Assembly (NCBI RefSeq): GCF_004962245.1
Contig: NZ_SUHQ01000014.1
Location: 1 to 64,000 of the forward strand
Length of the DNA stretch: 64,000 nucleotides
Source: Mesorhizobium sp.
GTDB taxonomy: Bacteria > Pseudomonadota > Alphaproteobacteria > Rhizobiales > Rhizobiaceae
Reading direction: 5' to 3'
The notes under the pieces: model-generated
What the model was told of the DNA's origin: nothing
Seen by the model: the letters and a program-made list of their open reading frames with translations, nothing else
The model's database searches: none
Made by a program: the position numbers and the translations under genes
Shown: in pieces, positions 34,556 to 43,925 of the stretch
Layout: every line of letters starts with the position of its first letter
Position numbering within the stretch: position 1 is the first letter of the stretch

Positions 34556-35473
34556 TCACGACCTCTTCAGCTTGGGATCGAAGGCGTCGCGCAGGCCGTC
34601 GCCGATCAGGTTGATGGCCAGCACCGTGATCAGAATGGCAAGGCCGGGAAAGGTCACCACCCATGGCGCGCGCAGGATGAATTCGCGCGCCGTGGCCAGC
34701 ATCGTACCCCATTCCGGCGTCGGCGGCTGCGCGCCGACGCCGAGAAAGCCGAGAGCCGCAGCCTCGAGAATGGCGTTGGAGAAGGACAGTGTCGCCTGCA
34801 CGATCAACGGCGCCATGCAGTTCGGCAAGATCGTCTTCACCATCAGCCTGAGGTGACTGGCACCGGCGACCTTGGCGGAGATCACATATTCGCGGTTCTT
34901 TTCGGCCATCACCGCCGCACGGGTGAGCCGCGCGAAATGCGGTTGCAGTACCAGCGCAATCGCCAGCATGGCGTTGAACAGACCGGGGCCGAGGATCGCC
35001 ACCAGAACCAGCGCGAGCAGCAGCGACGGGAAGGCCAGGATGATGTCCATGATGCGCATGATCAGCGTATCGACCCAGCCGCGGAAATAGCCGGCGAGCA
35101 CGCCGAGGACGATGCCGCTGGTCAGCGAAAAAACGACGACGACCAGGCCGATGAACAGCGAGAACCGCGCCCCGAAAATCAGCCGCGAAAGCATGTCTCG
35201 GCCAACCGCGTCGGTACCGAGCAGGAACATCGATTTGCCGCCCTCCTGCCAGGCCGGGGGCGCCAGCAGCGCATCGCGAAACTGTTCGTCAGGCGAATGC
35301 GGCGCGACCAGCGGCGCGAAGATCGCCACCAGCACCAGAGCCGTGAACACGACCAGGCCGATGACGGCGCCGGTGTTCATCGAGTAGTAATGCCAGAATT
35401 CGGCAAAGGCGCGTTGCCGGCCGCCGGTCGGAATGGATGCGGCGGTGGCTTCTGCCGTGGTTTGGTCAGTCAT
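34556..35473 (-). CDS. Dipeptide/oligopeptide ABC transporter permease (DppC-like)
   Basis: The 305-residue permease has the DppC features IFAPLVAPHSPDEQF, FLLGTDAVGRDMLSRLIFGARFSLFIG and an EAA loop (YVISAKVAGASHLRLMVKTILPNCMAP). An N-terminal cytoplasmic leader of about 35 residues precedes the first membrane helix. It follows the DppB-like gene by one base. Confidence 0.9.
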   Translation of the reverse strand: MTDQTTAEATAASIPTGGRQRAFAEFWHYYSMNTGAVIGLVVFTALVLVAIFAPLVAPHSPDEQFRDALLAPPAWQEGGKSMFLLGTDAVGRDMLSRLIFGARFSLFIGLVVVVFSLTSGIVLGVLAGYFRGWVDTLIMRIMDIILAFPSLLLALVLVAILGPGLFNAMLAIALVLQPHFARLTRAAVMAEKNREYVISAKVAGASHLRLMVKTILPNCMAPLIVQATLSFSNAILEAAALGFLGVGAQPPTPEWGTMLATAREFILRAPWVVTFPGLAILITVLAINLIGDGLRDAFDPKLKRS

Positions 35474-35474
35474 C

Positions 35475-36482
35475 TCACTGCACCCGGATACGTGGGTTGA
35501 TGACGGCGTAGAGCACGTCGACGATCAGGTTCACCGCCATGACGATCAGGGCGATGATCAGCAGGCCGCTCTGGACGACGACGTAGTCGCGCTTGGCGAT
35601 CGCGTCGATCATCCACTTGCCGATACCGGGCCAGGAGAAGATCGTTTCCGTCAGGATGGCGCCTGCCATCAGCGTGCCGACCTGCAGGCCGATGGTGGTG
35701 ACGACGGGAATCAGCGCGTTGCGGAAGGCGTGGAGGCCGATGACGCGGCGCGGCGCAAGGCCCTTGGCGCGCGCGGTGCGGACATAGTCCTCGCCCAGCA
35801 CCTCCAGCATCGCCGATCGCGTCTGCCGCGCTATAACGGCGAGCGGAATCGTCGCCAGCACGATTGCCGGCAGGACCAGATGACTGGCGGCGGACCTGAA
35901 AGCGCCGCTTTTGCCGGAGATCAGGCTGTCGATCAGCATGAACCCCGTCGTCGGCTTGAAGAAATACTGCAGGCCTATGCGGCCGGAAACCGGCGTCCAG
36001 CCGAGATAGCCGGAGAAGAAGATGATGAGCAGCAGCCCCCACCAGAAGATCGGCATCGAATAGCCGGTCAGCGCCACGCCCATCGTCGCCTGGTCGAACC
36101 ATGATCCGCGCTTGACCGCAGCGAAGATGCCGGCGGGAATGCCGATGAGCACGGCAATGATCAGCGCGATCGTCGCCAGTTCCAGCGTCGCCGGAAACAG
36201 CGCCTGGAATTCACCGAGCACAGGCCGCTTGGTGGCGAGGGATATGCCGAAGTCGCCGGTCAGGACCCTGCCGATATATTCCAGATATTGGATGACATAA
36301 GGCCGGTTGTAGCCAAACCGCTCGATAAGCTCCGCGTAGCGTTCGGGGCTGACGCCGCGCTCGCCGGCCAGGGCCAGGATCGGGTCGCCCGGCAGAAGCC
36401 GAACGAAAGCGAACGCCGCCAGCGATATGCCGAACACGGTCGGTATGATCAAGGCGAGCTTGTGGAGGAGATAGCGGAGCAT
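35475..36482 (-). CDS. Dipeptide/oligopeptide ABC transporter permease (DppB-like)
   Basis: The 335-residue permease begins MLRYLLHKLALIIPTVFGIS and has the family pattern LLPGDPILALAGE, GYSMPIFWWGLLLIIFFSGYLGWTPVSGR and an EAA loop (EDYVRTARAKGLAPRRVIGLHAFRNALIP). It is 58 bp downstream of the binding-protein gene in the same operon. Confidence 0.92.
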   Translation of the reverse strand: MLRYLLHKLALIIPTVFGISLAAFAFVRLLPGDPILALAGERGVSPERYAELIERFGYNRPYVIQYLEYIGRVLTGDFGISLATKRPVLGEFQALFPATLELATIALIIAVLIGIPAGIFAAVKRGSWFDQATMGVALTGYSMPIFWWGLLLIIFFSGYLGWTPVSGRIGLQYFFKPTTGFMLIDSLISGKSGAFRSAASHLVLPAIVLATIPLAVIARQTRSAMLEVLGEDYVRTARAKGLAPRRVIGLHAFRNALIPVVTTIGLQVGTLMAGAILTETIFSWPGIGKWMIDAIAKRDYVVVQSGLLIIALIVMAVNLIVDVLYAVINPRIRVQ

Positions 36483-36540
36483 CGTACTTCATAGAACGGC
36501 GGCGCCGGAAGTCCAGCACCGCCGTCCAATTTCTCAGGAG

Positions 36541-38133
36541 TTATTCGGTGACGTCGACGCCGTCAAACCGATGAATGCCGAGCGGATCCATGACGAAGCC
36601 CGAAACCTTCTTGTTCATCGGCATGAAGACCTTGGAATGGGCGATGGTCAGCCACGGGGCCTCGCGCTTGAACACGACCTGGGCTTCCTCGTAGATCTTG
36701 GTGCGCTCGGCGACGTCCGTGGTCGCCTTGCCCTTCTGCAACAGGCCTTCGAACTCCTGGTTGCACCAGATCGCATAGTTGGACTGGCCGATGGCATCAC
36801 AGCCGAGCAAGAACAGGAAGTTGTCCGGATCGCCATTGTCACCGGTCCAGCCGAGCTGGAAGGCGCCGTCGCGCTCCTTGGCCTTGCCGCGTTCGCGATA
36901 CTCGGTCCATTCGTAGCTGACGATCTCGGCCTTCACGCCGATCTTGGCGTAGTCGGCCTGGATCAGTTCCGCGACTCTTTGGGCGTTCGGATTGTACGGA
37001 CGGCTGACGGGCATTGCCCAGATCTTCATCGACAGATCCGTGACACCGGCGTCGGCCAGCATCTTTTTGGCCGCGTCCGGATCATACGGATCGTCCTTGA
37101 TGTCCTTGTTATAGGACCACATCGTCGGCGGGATCGGGTTGATGGCCGCCTGGCCGGCGCCCTGATAGACCGCATCGAGAATGGCCTGCTTGTTGACGGC
37201 CATGTTGAGAGCCTTGCGGACCTCGACCTTGTCGAAGGGCGGCTGCGTCGTGTTGTAGGCCATATAGCCGATGTTCAGTCCTTCCTGCTCGTCGACCTTG
37301 AGGTTCGGGTCGGCCTGCAGGCCGGCGATGTCGGCCGGCGCCGGGTACGACATGATATCGCACTCGCCCGCCTTCAGCTTTTGCGCGCGCACGGCCGGAT
37401 CGGTCGTGATGGCGAAGATCAGATCGTCGATCTTCTGGCGGCCGCCAAAGTAGCCGTCCCATGCCGCATAGCGCACGACCGCATCGACCTGATAGTCGAC
37501 GAACTGGAACGGACCGGTGCCGATCGGCTTCTGGGTGAACTGCTGCCTGGTGCCAGCCTTGTCGAGCTGGTCGGCATATTCCTTGGAGACGATCGAAGCA
37601 AAGTCCATGCCGAGATCCGGCAGGAAAGCGACTTCAGGCTTGTTCAGCACGAACTTCACCGTCAGGTCGTCGACCTTGACTATTTCCTTGAGGAGATCGG
37701 GGAAGCCCATACCGGTGAAATATTCCCAGCCGGTGCCTTCCAGATAGCTGTACCACGGGCTTTCCTTCTTCCACTGGCGTTCGAAGGAAAAGATCACGTC
37801 GTCGGCGTTGAGATCGCGCGTTGGCGTGAAGTAGTCGGTGGTCTGGAACTTCACGCCCGGCCGAAGCTTGAACGTGTATTCGAGACCGTCGTCGGAAACC
37901 GTCCAGCTCTCGGCGAGGCCGGGCGTGATGGTGGTCTTGCCGTGTTCGAACTCGACCAGGCGCGAATAGATGGTGCGCGACGACGCGTCGAAGTCGTTGC
38001 CACCGCTCCACGGCGACGGGTCGAAGCCAGCCGGCGACGCCTCCGAGCAGTAGACCAATTGCTTCGCATTGGCCATGCCGCCGAGGACGCTTGCGGCCAG
38101 CAACGCGGCCGCAAAAGTCAGTTTCTTTTTCAT
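36541..38133 (-). CDS. Dipeptide-type ABC substrate-binding protein (DppA-like)
   Basis: The 530-residue exported protein has a signal peptide (KKKLTFAAALLAASVLGGMANA) and the DppA pattern LVYCSEASPAGFDPSPWSGGNDFDASS, PIGTGPFQFVDYQ and LGWTGDNGDPDNFLFLLGCDA. These match dipeptide-binding proteins more closely than the 15122 protein does. ATG 38133 is chosen from the signal peptide and the GGGAG before it. It heads a complete five-gene dppABCDF-type operon for peptide uptake. Confidence 0.93.
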   Translation of the reverse strand: MKKKLTFAAALLAASVLGGMANAKQLVYCSEASPAGFDPSPWSGGNDFDASSRTIYSRLVEFEHGKTTITPGLAESWTVSDDGLEYTFKLRPGVKFQTTDYFTPTRDLNADDVIFSFERQWKKESPWYSYLEGTGWEYFTGMGFPDLLKEIVKVDDLTVKFVLNKPEVAFLPDLGMDFASIVSKEYADQLDKAGTRQQFTQKPIGTGPFQFVDYQVDAVVRYAAWDGYFGGRQKIDDLIFAITTDPAVRAQKLKAGECDIMSYPAPADIAGLQADPNLKVDEQEGLNIGYMAYNTTQPPFDKVEVRKALNMAVNKQAILDAVYQGAGQAAINPIPPTMWSYNKDIKDDPYDPDAAKKMLADAGVTDLSMKIWAMPVSRPYNPNAQRVAELIQADYAKIGVKAEIVSYEWTEYRERGKAKERDGAFQLGWTGDNGDPDNFLFLLGCDAIGQSNYAIWCNQEFEGLLQKGKATTDVAERTKIYEEAQVVFKREAPWLTIAHSKVFMPMNKKVSGFVMDPLGIHRFDGVDVTE

Positions 38134-38561
38134 GGAGGACTCCCTGATGTTCTTCCAAGCCCCTCTATCAGGCTCGCGAAGCGCGCATATAAGCACCGTT
38201 TTTCCGGCTTTGGAACACCCCGCTTGCCTACCCCATGGGAAGCAGAATTTAATTCTGCACACATGCGAGAAAATAGAAGGAATTGTCAATTCTTGCCGGT
38301 CACGGTATTATTAACGACTGCATTTTTTTATTGATCTTCAACGCGACCGATAGTGAGGAACCGCGACCTTCGGCTTGTCGCTGGCGCGGAAGATTTTCTT
38401 CCCGTCTTGCCGCAGGGGCAAGACTTGCACGGCTGCCGATAGTCGCAATACATAGTGGAATGCTGGATTTCCTGGGTGCCCGGCCGCGGAGGACGTCTCT
38501 GTCATTCGGAGACGACGCGGCGGGCAAGCAGAGATAACAAGAACGACCGAGGGAGGGACAG
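38134..38561. promoter_or_regulatory. Divergent promoter region with two GAATT palindromes
   Basis: This 428-bp gap separates the dpp operon (leftward) from the acyl-CoA ligase gene (rightward). It contains GCAGAATT-T-AATTCTGC (38242-38258) and GAATTG-T-CAATTC (38280-38292), two perfect palindromes sharing GAATT half sites 36 bp apart, in an AT-rich patch suited to dpp control. A GTCTTGCC-GCAGG-GGCAAGAC hairpin (38404-38424) lies closer to the ligase gene and may be in its leader. No gene is supported here. Confidence 0.5.
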
Positions 38562-40499
38562 GTGGCAAAAACATCAACGACGACGCCAGCGAAGGCGGAC
38601 GCCAAGATTGCCGCCAAGCCGGCCGGTCGCGACAAGTCAAAAGCGCTGTCTGCGGAAGCCGTTGCCAGGCCGAAGGCGGCCGCTGCGTCCACCAAAACCA
38701 ATGTGTCTGCAAAGACCGGCGCAAAACCCGCCGCCGTCAAACCAGAGGCGAACGCGGCACCGACACCTGCTTCATCCGTGTCGAAGCCGGGGCCGGCCAG
38801 CAGATCGCCGAAGGCGCCTGCCGCCGGAGTGCCTGAAAAGCCTTGGCTCAAAAGCTATCCGAAAGTCGTTCCGGCAGAGATCGGCGCCCCGCGCTTCGGT
38901 TCCATCGGCGATCTGCTCGCCGATGTCTGCAAGCAGTACGCCAGCCGCCCCGCCTTCACCTGTATGGGCAAGACCATCACCTATGCGGAAGTCGAGCGGC
39001 TATCGGCCGCCTTCGGCGCCTATCTGCAATCGGAGGGACTGCAGAAAGGCGCGCGCGTCGCGCTGATGATGCCGAACGTGCTGCAATATCCGGTGGCGAT
39101 GATGGCAGTGCTGCGCGCCGGCTATATCGTGGTCAACGTCAACCCGCTCTACACGCCGCGCGAGTTGGAACACCAGCTCAAGGATTCCGGCGCGCAAGCC
39201 ATCGTCATTCTCGAGAATTTCGCCAGCACCTTGCAGGCGGTGATCGCCAGGACGTCGGTCAAGCACGTCGTGGTCGCGGCGATGGGCGACATGCTCGGCG
39301 GCCTGAAGGGGACAATCGTCAATTTCGTCGTGCGCCGCGTGAAGAAGATGGTGCCGGCCTGGTCGCTTCCGGGCCATGTCAAGTTCAACGCCGCGTTGCA
39401 GGCAGGCGCCAGCGTCAGTTTCAAGCCGGTGAAGGTCGCTGCCAACGATGTCGCTTTCCTGCAATATACGGGCGGCACCACCGGCATCTCGAAGGGCGCG
39501 GTACTGCTGCACAGCAACGTGCTGGCCAATGTCGCGCAGAACGCGCTCTGGATCGAAGATGCCTATACGATCAAACCGAAGCCGGCGCATCTCAACCTCA
39601 TCTGCGCGCTGCCGCTCTATCACATCTTCGCGCTGACGGTGAACGCGCTGATGGGCATGCAGATGGGCGGCCAGAACATACTCATTCCCAATCCGCGCGA
39701 CATTCCCGGCTTCGTCAAGGAATTCGGCAAATACCCGGTCCACATCTTTCCGGGCCTCAACACGCTGTTCAACGCACTGCTCAACAATGAGGATTTCCGC
39801 AAGCTCGACTTCAGGCCGCTGATCCTGACGCTGGCCGGCGGCATGGCGGTGCACAAGGGCGTTGCCGAGCGCTGGAAGGCGCTGACCGGCTGCCCGATCA
39901 CCGAGGGCTACGGGCTTTCGGAAACCTCGCCTGTGGCCACCGCCAACAAATTCAGCGATGGCAAATTCACCGGCACGATCGGCCTGCCGCTGCCATCGAC
40001 CGAGATCGCCATTCGCGACGACGACGGCAACGATTTGCCTCTCGGCGAAGTCGGCGAGATCTGCATCCGCGGACCGCAAGTGATGGCCGGTTACTGGAAC
40101 CGGCCGGACGAGACCGCCAAGGTGATGACCAAGGATGGTTTCTTCAAGTCGGGCGACATGGGCTTCATGAATGAGCTCGGCTACACCAAGATCGTCGACC
40201 GCAAGAAGGACATGATCCTGGTGTCCGGCTTCAACGTCTATCCGAACGAACTCGAGGAAATCGTGGCCCTGCATCCGGGCGTGCTCGAAGTGGCGGCGAT
40301 CGGCGTGCCTGACGAGCATTCGGGCGAAGTGCCGAAGCTGTTCGTCGTCAAGAAGGATCCATCGCTGACCGCCGAGATACTGACTGTCTATTGCCGCGAA
40401 AACCTGACCGGCTACAAGCGGCCAAAATATATCGAGTTCCGGACCGAACTGCCGAAGACGCCAGTGGGCAAGATTCTGCGGCGGGCGTTACGGGGATAG
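38562..40499 (+). CDS. Long-chain fatty-acid-CoA ligase with an Ala/Lys/Pro-rich N-terminal extension
   Basis: The 645-residue product is a FadD-like AMP-forming ligase activating fatty acids to acyl-CoA. It has the P-loop LQYTGGTTGISKGAVLLH, YGLSETSPVA, KSGDMG and DRKKDMILVSGFNVYPNELE. The usual FadD start corresponds to EKPWLKSYPK at about residue 93; before it lie some 92 low-complexity residues rich in Ala, Lys, Pro, Ser and Thr, probably disordered and basic. GTG 38562 has an excellent GGGAGGG upstream, so the tail appears to be translated. It is followed closely by a methyltransferase gene. Confidence 0.88.
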   Translation: MAKTSTTTPAKADAKIAAKPAGRDKSKALSAEAVARPKAAAASTKTNVSAKTGAKPAAVKPEANAAPTPASSVSKPGPASRSPKAPAAGVPEKPWLKSYPKVVPAEIGAPRFGSIGDLLADVCKQYASRPAFTCMGKTITYAEVERLSAAFGAYLQSEGLQKGARVALMMPNVLQYPVAMMAVLRAGYIVVNVNPLYTPRELEHQLKDSGAQAIVILENFASTLQAVIARTSVKHVVVAAMGDMLGGLKGTIVNFVVRRVKKMVPAWSLPGHVKFNAALQAGASVSFKPVKVAANDVAFLQYTGGTTGISKGAVLLHSNVLANVAQNALWIEDAYTIKPKPAHLNLICALPLYHIFALTVNALMGMQMGGQNILIPNPRDIPGFVKEFGKYPVHIFPGLNTLFNALLNNEDFRKLDFRPLILTLAGGMAVHKGVAERWKALTGCPITEGYGLSETSPVATANKFSDGKFTGTIGLPLPSTEIAIRDDDGNDLPLGEVGEICIRGPQVMAGYWNRPDETAKVMTKDGFFKSGDMGFMNELGYTKIVDRKKDMILVSGFNVYPNELEEIVALHPGVLEVAAIGVPDEHSGEVPKLFVVKKDPSLTAEILTVYCRENLTGYKRPKYIEFRTELPKTPVGKILRRALRG

Positions 40500-40507
40500 G
40501 TACAACT

Positions 40508-41263
40508 TTGGGCGATTGCCTTGCTGTCGACGATACAGCGGACACGTTTTCCCGTCCCGATGCGCTGTCATTCATCAAGGCGAACATGCGTATCGCCCCT
40601 GTTCCCGCGCTTTCCGAAATCCGGCTTTACGCGGCCCATCCAGCGAGCGGTCTGTGGCGGCTCACGCATCCAGAAGGACGAGGAGCCGAGCCGGAAGAAG
40701 AAGCTGACGAGGACGGACCCGAGCCGCAGCCACCTTACTGGGCCTATGCCTGGGCCGGCGGCGCGGTGCTTGCACGCTACATCCTCGATCGGCCGGAGAG
40801 CGTGGCCGGGCTTCGCGTCCTCGACCTCGGCGCCGGCTCGGGCCTCGTCGGCATCGCCGCGGCAAAGGCCGGCGCCAGCGAAGTGATCGCGTCCGAGATC
40901 GACCGCAACGGCGTCGCCGCGCTCGGTCTCAATGCGGCGGCGAATGGCGTTACGATCACGGTGGTTGGCGAGGACATCACCGCTGGTCCGCCGCCGGCGG
41001 TGGACGTCGCGGCGGTCGGCGACTTGTTTTACGGACAAGATCTCGCCGACCGGGTCATCCCGTTCCTCGACCGCTGTCTGGCCGCCGGCATCAACGTGCT
41101 GATCGGTGACCCGGGCCGCGCCTACCTGCCCCGCTCGCGGCTTCGCCTGCTGGCAGAATATCGCGTGCCGGATGTCGGCGAAGTCGGGAACGCGATGAAG
41201 CCGAGCGCTGTCTTCTCGTTCGAGCCGGAGCAGCCTCGATGCGAGATCAGGTCGTCTCCCTGA
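40508..41263 (+). CDS. Class I SAM methyltransferase (ETF-beta lysine methyltransferase-like)
   Basis: The 251-residue product has PPYWAYAWAGGAVLARYILDRPE, the SAM motif VLDLGAGSGLVGIAAAKAGA and the acidic strand VIASEIDRNGVAALGLN, the pattern of METTL20-type methyltransferases acting on electron-transfer flavoprotein beta. Its place directly after a fatty acyl-CoA ligase fits a link to fatty-acid oxidation. The start is uncertain: TTG 40508 lies just after the ligase stop with GGATAGG before it, and ATG 40586 is the alternative. The 3' end overlaps the convergent HAD gene by 17 bp. Confidence 0.78.
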   Translation: MGDCLAVDDTADTFSRPDALSFIKANMRIAPVPALSEIRLYAAHPASGLWRLTHPEGRGAEPEEEADEDGPEPQPPYWAYAWAGGAVLARYILDRPESVAGLRVLDLGAGSGLVGIAAAKAGASEVIASEIDRNGVAALGLNAAANGVTITVVGEDITAGPPPAVDVAAVGDLFYGQDLADRVIPFLDRCLAAGINVLIGDPGRAYLPRSRLRLLAEYRVPDVGEVGNAMKPSAVFSFEPEQPRCEIRSSP

Positions 41264-41969
41264 CCCTCGCCGAAAGAAAGTCGGGCAGATCGGCAACGGA
41301 ATCCAGAATGACATCGGCAACCTGCGACAGCGATTCACGCGTGCCGGTGCCGGAAAGCACGCCGATCGCCAGCCCGCAGCCGCCGACCCGTGCCATCTCC
41401 AGATCGTGGCGGCTGTCGCCGACCATGGCGATCGCCGACGGCTTCAGGCCGGTCAGGTCCGAAAAGGCCAGGATCGTGTCCGGCGCCGGTTTCGGATTGG
41501 CCACCGCGTCGTAACCGTAGGCGGCGTCGAACAGTTGGGCGACGCCCAGCGTCAGCAATGTCTTTTCCGCGCCGGTGGTCGAATCGTTGGTGGCGACGCC
41601 AAGCCGGTAGGATTTGCCGTGAAGTATGCCAAGCGTCTCGACGATGCCCGGCAGCGCCACCGCCATCGCCGAGCCCTGCATCGAGGTGATCTCGTTGAAG
41701 CGAGCGACCGCAAGCATCTGGTCTTCCTCGGACAGGCGCGGAAACCAAAGCTCGACGACATCCATATTGGTGCCGGAGGCAAAGATGGAATCGGGCTTGA
41801 AGCGCTTGGTGGCGAAATCGAAGCCAGCCGCGGCAAGTAGTCTGTCGGCTTTCCAGCGGTCGCCCTCCGCTGCATCCATCGCCATGAAATCGGCGACGCC
41901 GAGCCACGTCGCGTTGAAGTCGACAAGCGTGCCATCCTTGTCGAACAATATTCCTTTGATCTCGGCCAA
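41247..41969 (-). CDS. HAD-family hydrolase (phosphoglycolate-phosphatase-like)
   Basis: The 240-residue product has HAD motif I FDKDGTLVDF (nucleophile Asp10, Asp12), motif II VATND, the Lys of NPKPAPD and motif IV GDSRHDLEMA, with a helical cap between. It hydrolyses a phosphate ester, phosphoglycolate being only one possibility. It starts at TTG 41969, with GGAG 8 nt upstream and the pgi stop 5 nt before it, suggesting coupling with pgi. Confidence 0.85.
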   Translation of the reverse strand: MAEIKGILFDKDGTLVDFNATWLGVADFMAMDAAEGDRWKADRLLAAAGFDFATKRFKPDSIFASGTNMDVVELWFPRLSEEDQMLAVARFNEITSMQGSAMAVALPGIVETLGILHGKSYRLGVATNDSTTGAEKTLLTLGVAQLFDAAYGYDAVANPKPAPDTILAFSDLTGLKPSAIAMVGDSRHDLEMARVGGCGLAIGVLSGTGTRESLSQVADVILDSVADLPDFLSARVRETT

Positions 41970-41974
41970 GCCGC

Positions 41975-43636
41975 TTACTCCGATCCGCGCAATCGGTGGA
42001 TATGTCCCACCAGTCCGGCAGTCGAAGCGTCGCGCTTTGCGGCATTCTCCTTGCCTTCCACGACCTCTTTGCCTTCCACGACGGGCAGCAGGTCGGTCGC
42101 CAGTTCCTTACCGAGTTCGACACCCCATTGGTCGAAGGAATTGATGTTGAAGAGCGTGCCTTCGACGAAAACGCGGTGCTCATAGAGCGCGATGAGCCGT
42201 CCGAACGTGTGCGGATCGAGTTGTCTGTAGAGGATGGTCACCGAGGGCCGGTCACCGGAGAAGACGCGGTGCGGGGCGATCCTGTCGACATCGGCGGGGT
42301 CCATGCCTTTTGCCAGCATCTGCGCGCGCGCTTCCTCCAGTGTGCGGCCCTTCATGAAGGCCTCCGACTGCGCCAGGCAGTTGGCGAGCAACAAATCGTG
42401 GTGATGCTTGAGATCCGGCTCGTGGCCGATGGCCGCGGCGAGGAATTCGACCGGGATGAAGTCGGTGCCCTGGTGCAGCAGCTGGAAGAAGGCATGCTGG
42501 CCGTTGGTGCCGGGCTCGCCCCAGACCAGCGGGCCGGTCGGCGTGGTCACGGCGCCGCCGTCGAGGGTGACGCTCTTGCCGTTCGATTCCATGTCGAGCT
42601 GCTGCAGATAGGCCGGCAGCCTGGACAGGCGCTGGTCGTAGGGAATGACGGCGCGAGCGGGATATTTGCAGATCACCCGATGCCACCAGCCGATCAGCCC
42701 CATCAGCGCCGGCAGGTTCCTGGCCAGCGGCGCCGTCTGGAAATGTTCGTCCATCGCATGCGCGCCGTCGAGGAAAGCTCGAAAATTCTTCGGGCCGATG
42801 GCGATCATCACCGGCAGGCCGATCGCACCCCAGACGGAGTAGCGTCCGCCGACCCAGTCCCAGAAGCCGAAGACGCGGTCGGACGCAATGCCGAATTTGG
42901 CCACGAGGTCGAGCGCCGTCGAGACGGCGGCGAAATGCTTGCCGACCGCTTCCTCGCCGAGCGCGTTCTGCACCCATTTGCGCGCCGTCTCGGCATTGGT
43001 CATCGTCTCGACCGTGGTGAAGGTCTTCGACGCGATGATGAACAGCGTGGTTTCGGCGGAAAGGCCCTTCAGCGTATCGTGGATATGGGCGCCGTCGATG
43101 TTCGACACGTAATGCGCGCGCGGGCCGTCGTGATAGGGCGCCAGCGCCAGCGTCGCCATGGCCGGGCCAAGGTCGGAGCCGCCGATGCCGATGTTGACGA
43201 CGTCGGTGATCTTCTTGCCGGTGGCTCCGGCCGCCTTGCCGGAGCGCACCGCATCGGCGAAGGCGCCCATCGCGTCGAGCACGGCAACAACCTCCGCCTT
43301 TACGTCCTGGCCATCGAGCACGATGCCCTTGCCGTTCAGGTTGCGCAGCGCGGTGTGCAGCACGGCGCGGCCTTCGGTGACGTTGATCTTCTTGCCCGAG
43401 AACATCGCGGCGCGCCGGCCTTCGAGATCCGCGGCCTCGGCCAGTTTCTCCAGCAAATCCATCGTCTGCCGATCGACCGCGCATTTCGACCAGTCGAGCA
43501 GCAGGTCGTCGTCGCTGGCGGAGAATTTTTCGAAGCGCTGCGGATCGGCGGCGAAAGCTTCGCGCATGCTGCCCGATTTGGCCGCACGGTGAGCGCGCAG
43601 GGCGTCGAGCTGTTTTTGAAAGGACGATTGATCCAC
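41975..43636 (-). CDS. pgi: Glucose-6-phosphate isomerase
   Basis: The 553-residue enzyme interconverts glucose-6-phosphate and fructose-6-phosphate in the cytosol. Diagnostic stretches are [15 protein letters not shown], the PGI signature [19 protein letters not shown] and [15 protein letters not shown]. It starts at GTG 43636, preceded by GGAG/GAGG. Near the C-terminus there is a short duplicated [12 protein letters not shown]. It leads a two-gene operon with the HAD phosphatase. Confidence 0.96.
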   Translation of the reverse strand: MDQSSFQKQLDALRAHRAAKSGSMREAFAADPQRFEKFSASDDDLLLDWSKCAVDRQTMDLLEKLAEAADLEGRRAAMFSGKKINVTEGRAVLHTALRNLNGKGIVLDGQDVKAEVVAVLDAMGAFADAVRSGKAAGATGKKITDVVNIGIGGSDLGPAMATLALAPYHDGPRAHYVSNIDGAHIHDTLKGLSAETTLFIIASKTFTTVETMTNAETARKWVQNALGEEAVGKHFAAVSTALDLVAKFGIASDRVFGFWDWVGGRYSVWGAIGLPVMIAIGPKNFRAFLDGAHAMDEHFQTAPLARNLPALMGLIGWWHRVICKYPARAVIPYDQRLSRLPAYLQQLDMESNGKSVTLDGGAVTTPTGPLVWGEPGTNGQHAFFQLLHQGTDFIPVEFLAAAIGHEPDLKHHHDLLLANCLAQSEAFMKGRTLEEARAQMLAKGMDPADVDRIAPHRVFSGDRPSVTILYRQLDPHTFGRLIALYEHRVFVEGTLFNINSFDQWGVELGKELATDLLPVVEGKEVVEGKENAAKRDASTAGLVGHIHRLRGSE

Positions 43637-43744
43637 TGCCTCGCTCCGAAGTCTTTGATGCCATCATATCAGACCGGATGTTTCCGGCGCGTGTCGTCGC
43701 GGCAAACTATCTAGACGAAATCCACCGGTTTCAATGCGCAGCGA

Positions 43745-43782
43745 TGACGCACTGTGTCACGCCGGAATGACGCGTTGCGTCA
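43745..43782. promoter_or_regulatory. Paired TGACGC-N3-GYGTCA palindromes upstream of the MocR gene
   Basis: TGACGC-ACT-GTGTCA (43745-43759) and TGACGC-GTT-GCGTCA (43768-43782) are two copies of the same inverted repeat 23 bp apart, in the 289-bp gap between divergent pgi and the MocR gene. A further CTGGTCCAG palindrome lies at 43881-43889. The paired sites probably bind a dimeric regulator on one DNA face; MocR autoregulation is the simplest reading. Confidence 0.6.
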
Positions 43783-43925
43783 CGGTGGGGATGCCGCAGC
43801 GCGGCGAAGGATCACTGGCATAAATCCCAGCGATCAGAAAAATTGATTGGCGCAACCCCTTGTGCCACCGGTACATTCGACTGGTCCAGCCAAGTGAAAA
43901 AGGCTGGCCATCGAGGAACAATCCC

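Noticed and set aside
38242..38258. Irr/iron-control or ArgR box in the dpp promoter
   Set aside because: Arm spacing differs: AGAA-N5-TTCT here against AGAA-N3-TTCT for the iron element as I recall it, and the TGAAT/ATTCA ends of ArgR boxes are missing.
36571..38334. Antisense open frame opposite the dppA-like gene
   Set aside because: It is a shadow of codon bias on the opposite strand; the dppA-like protein has a signal peptide and family motifs.
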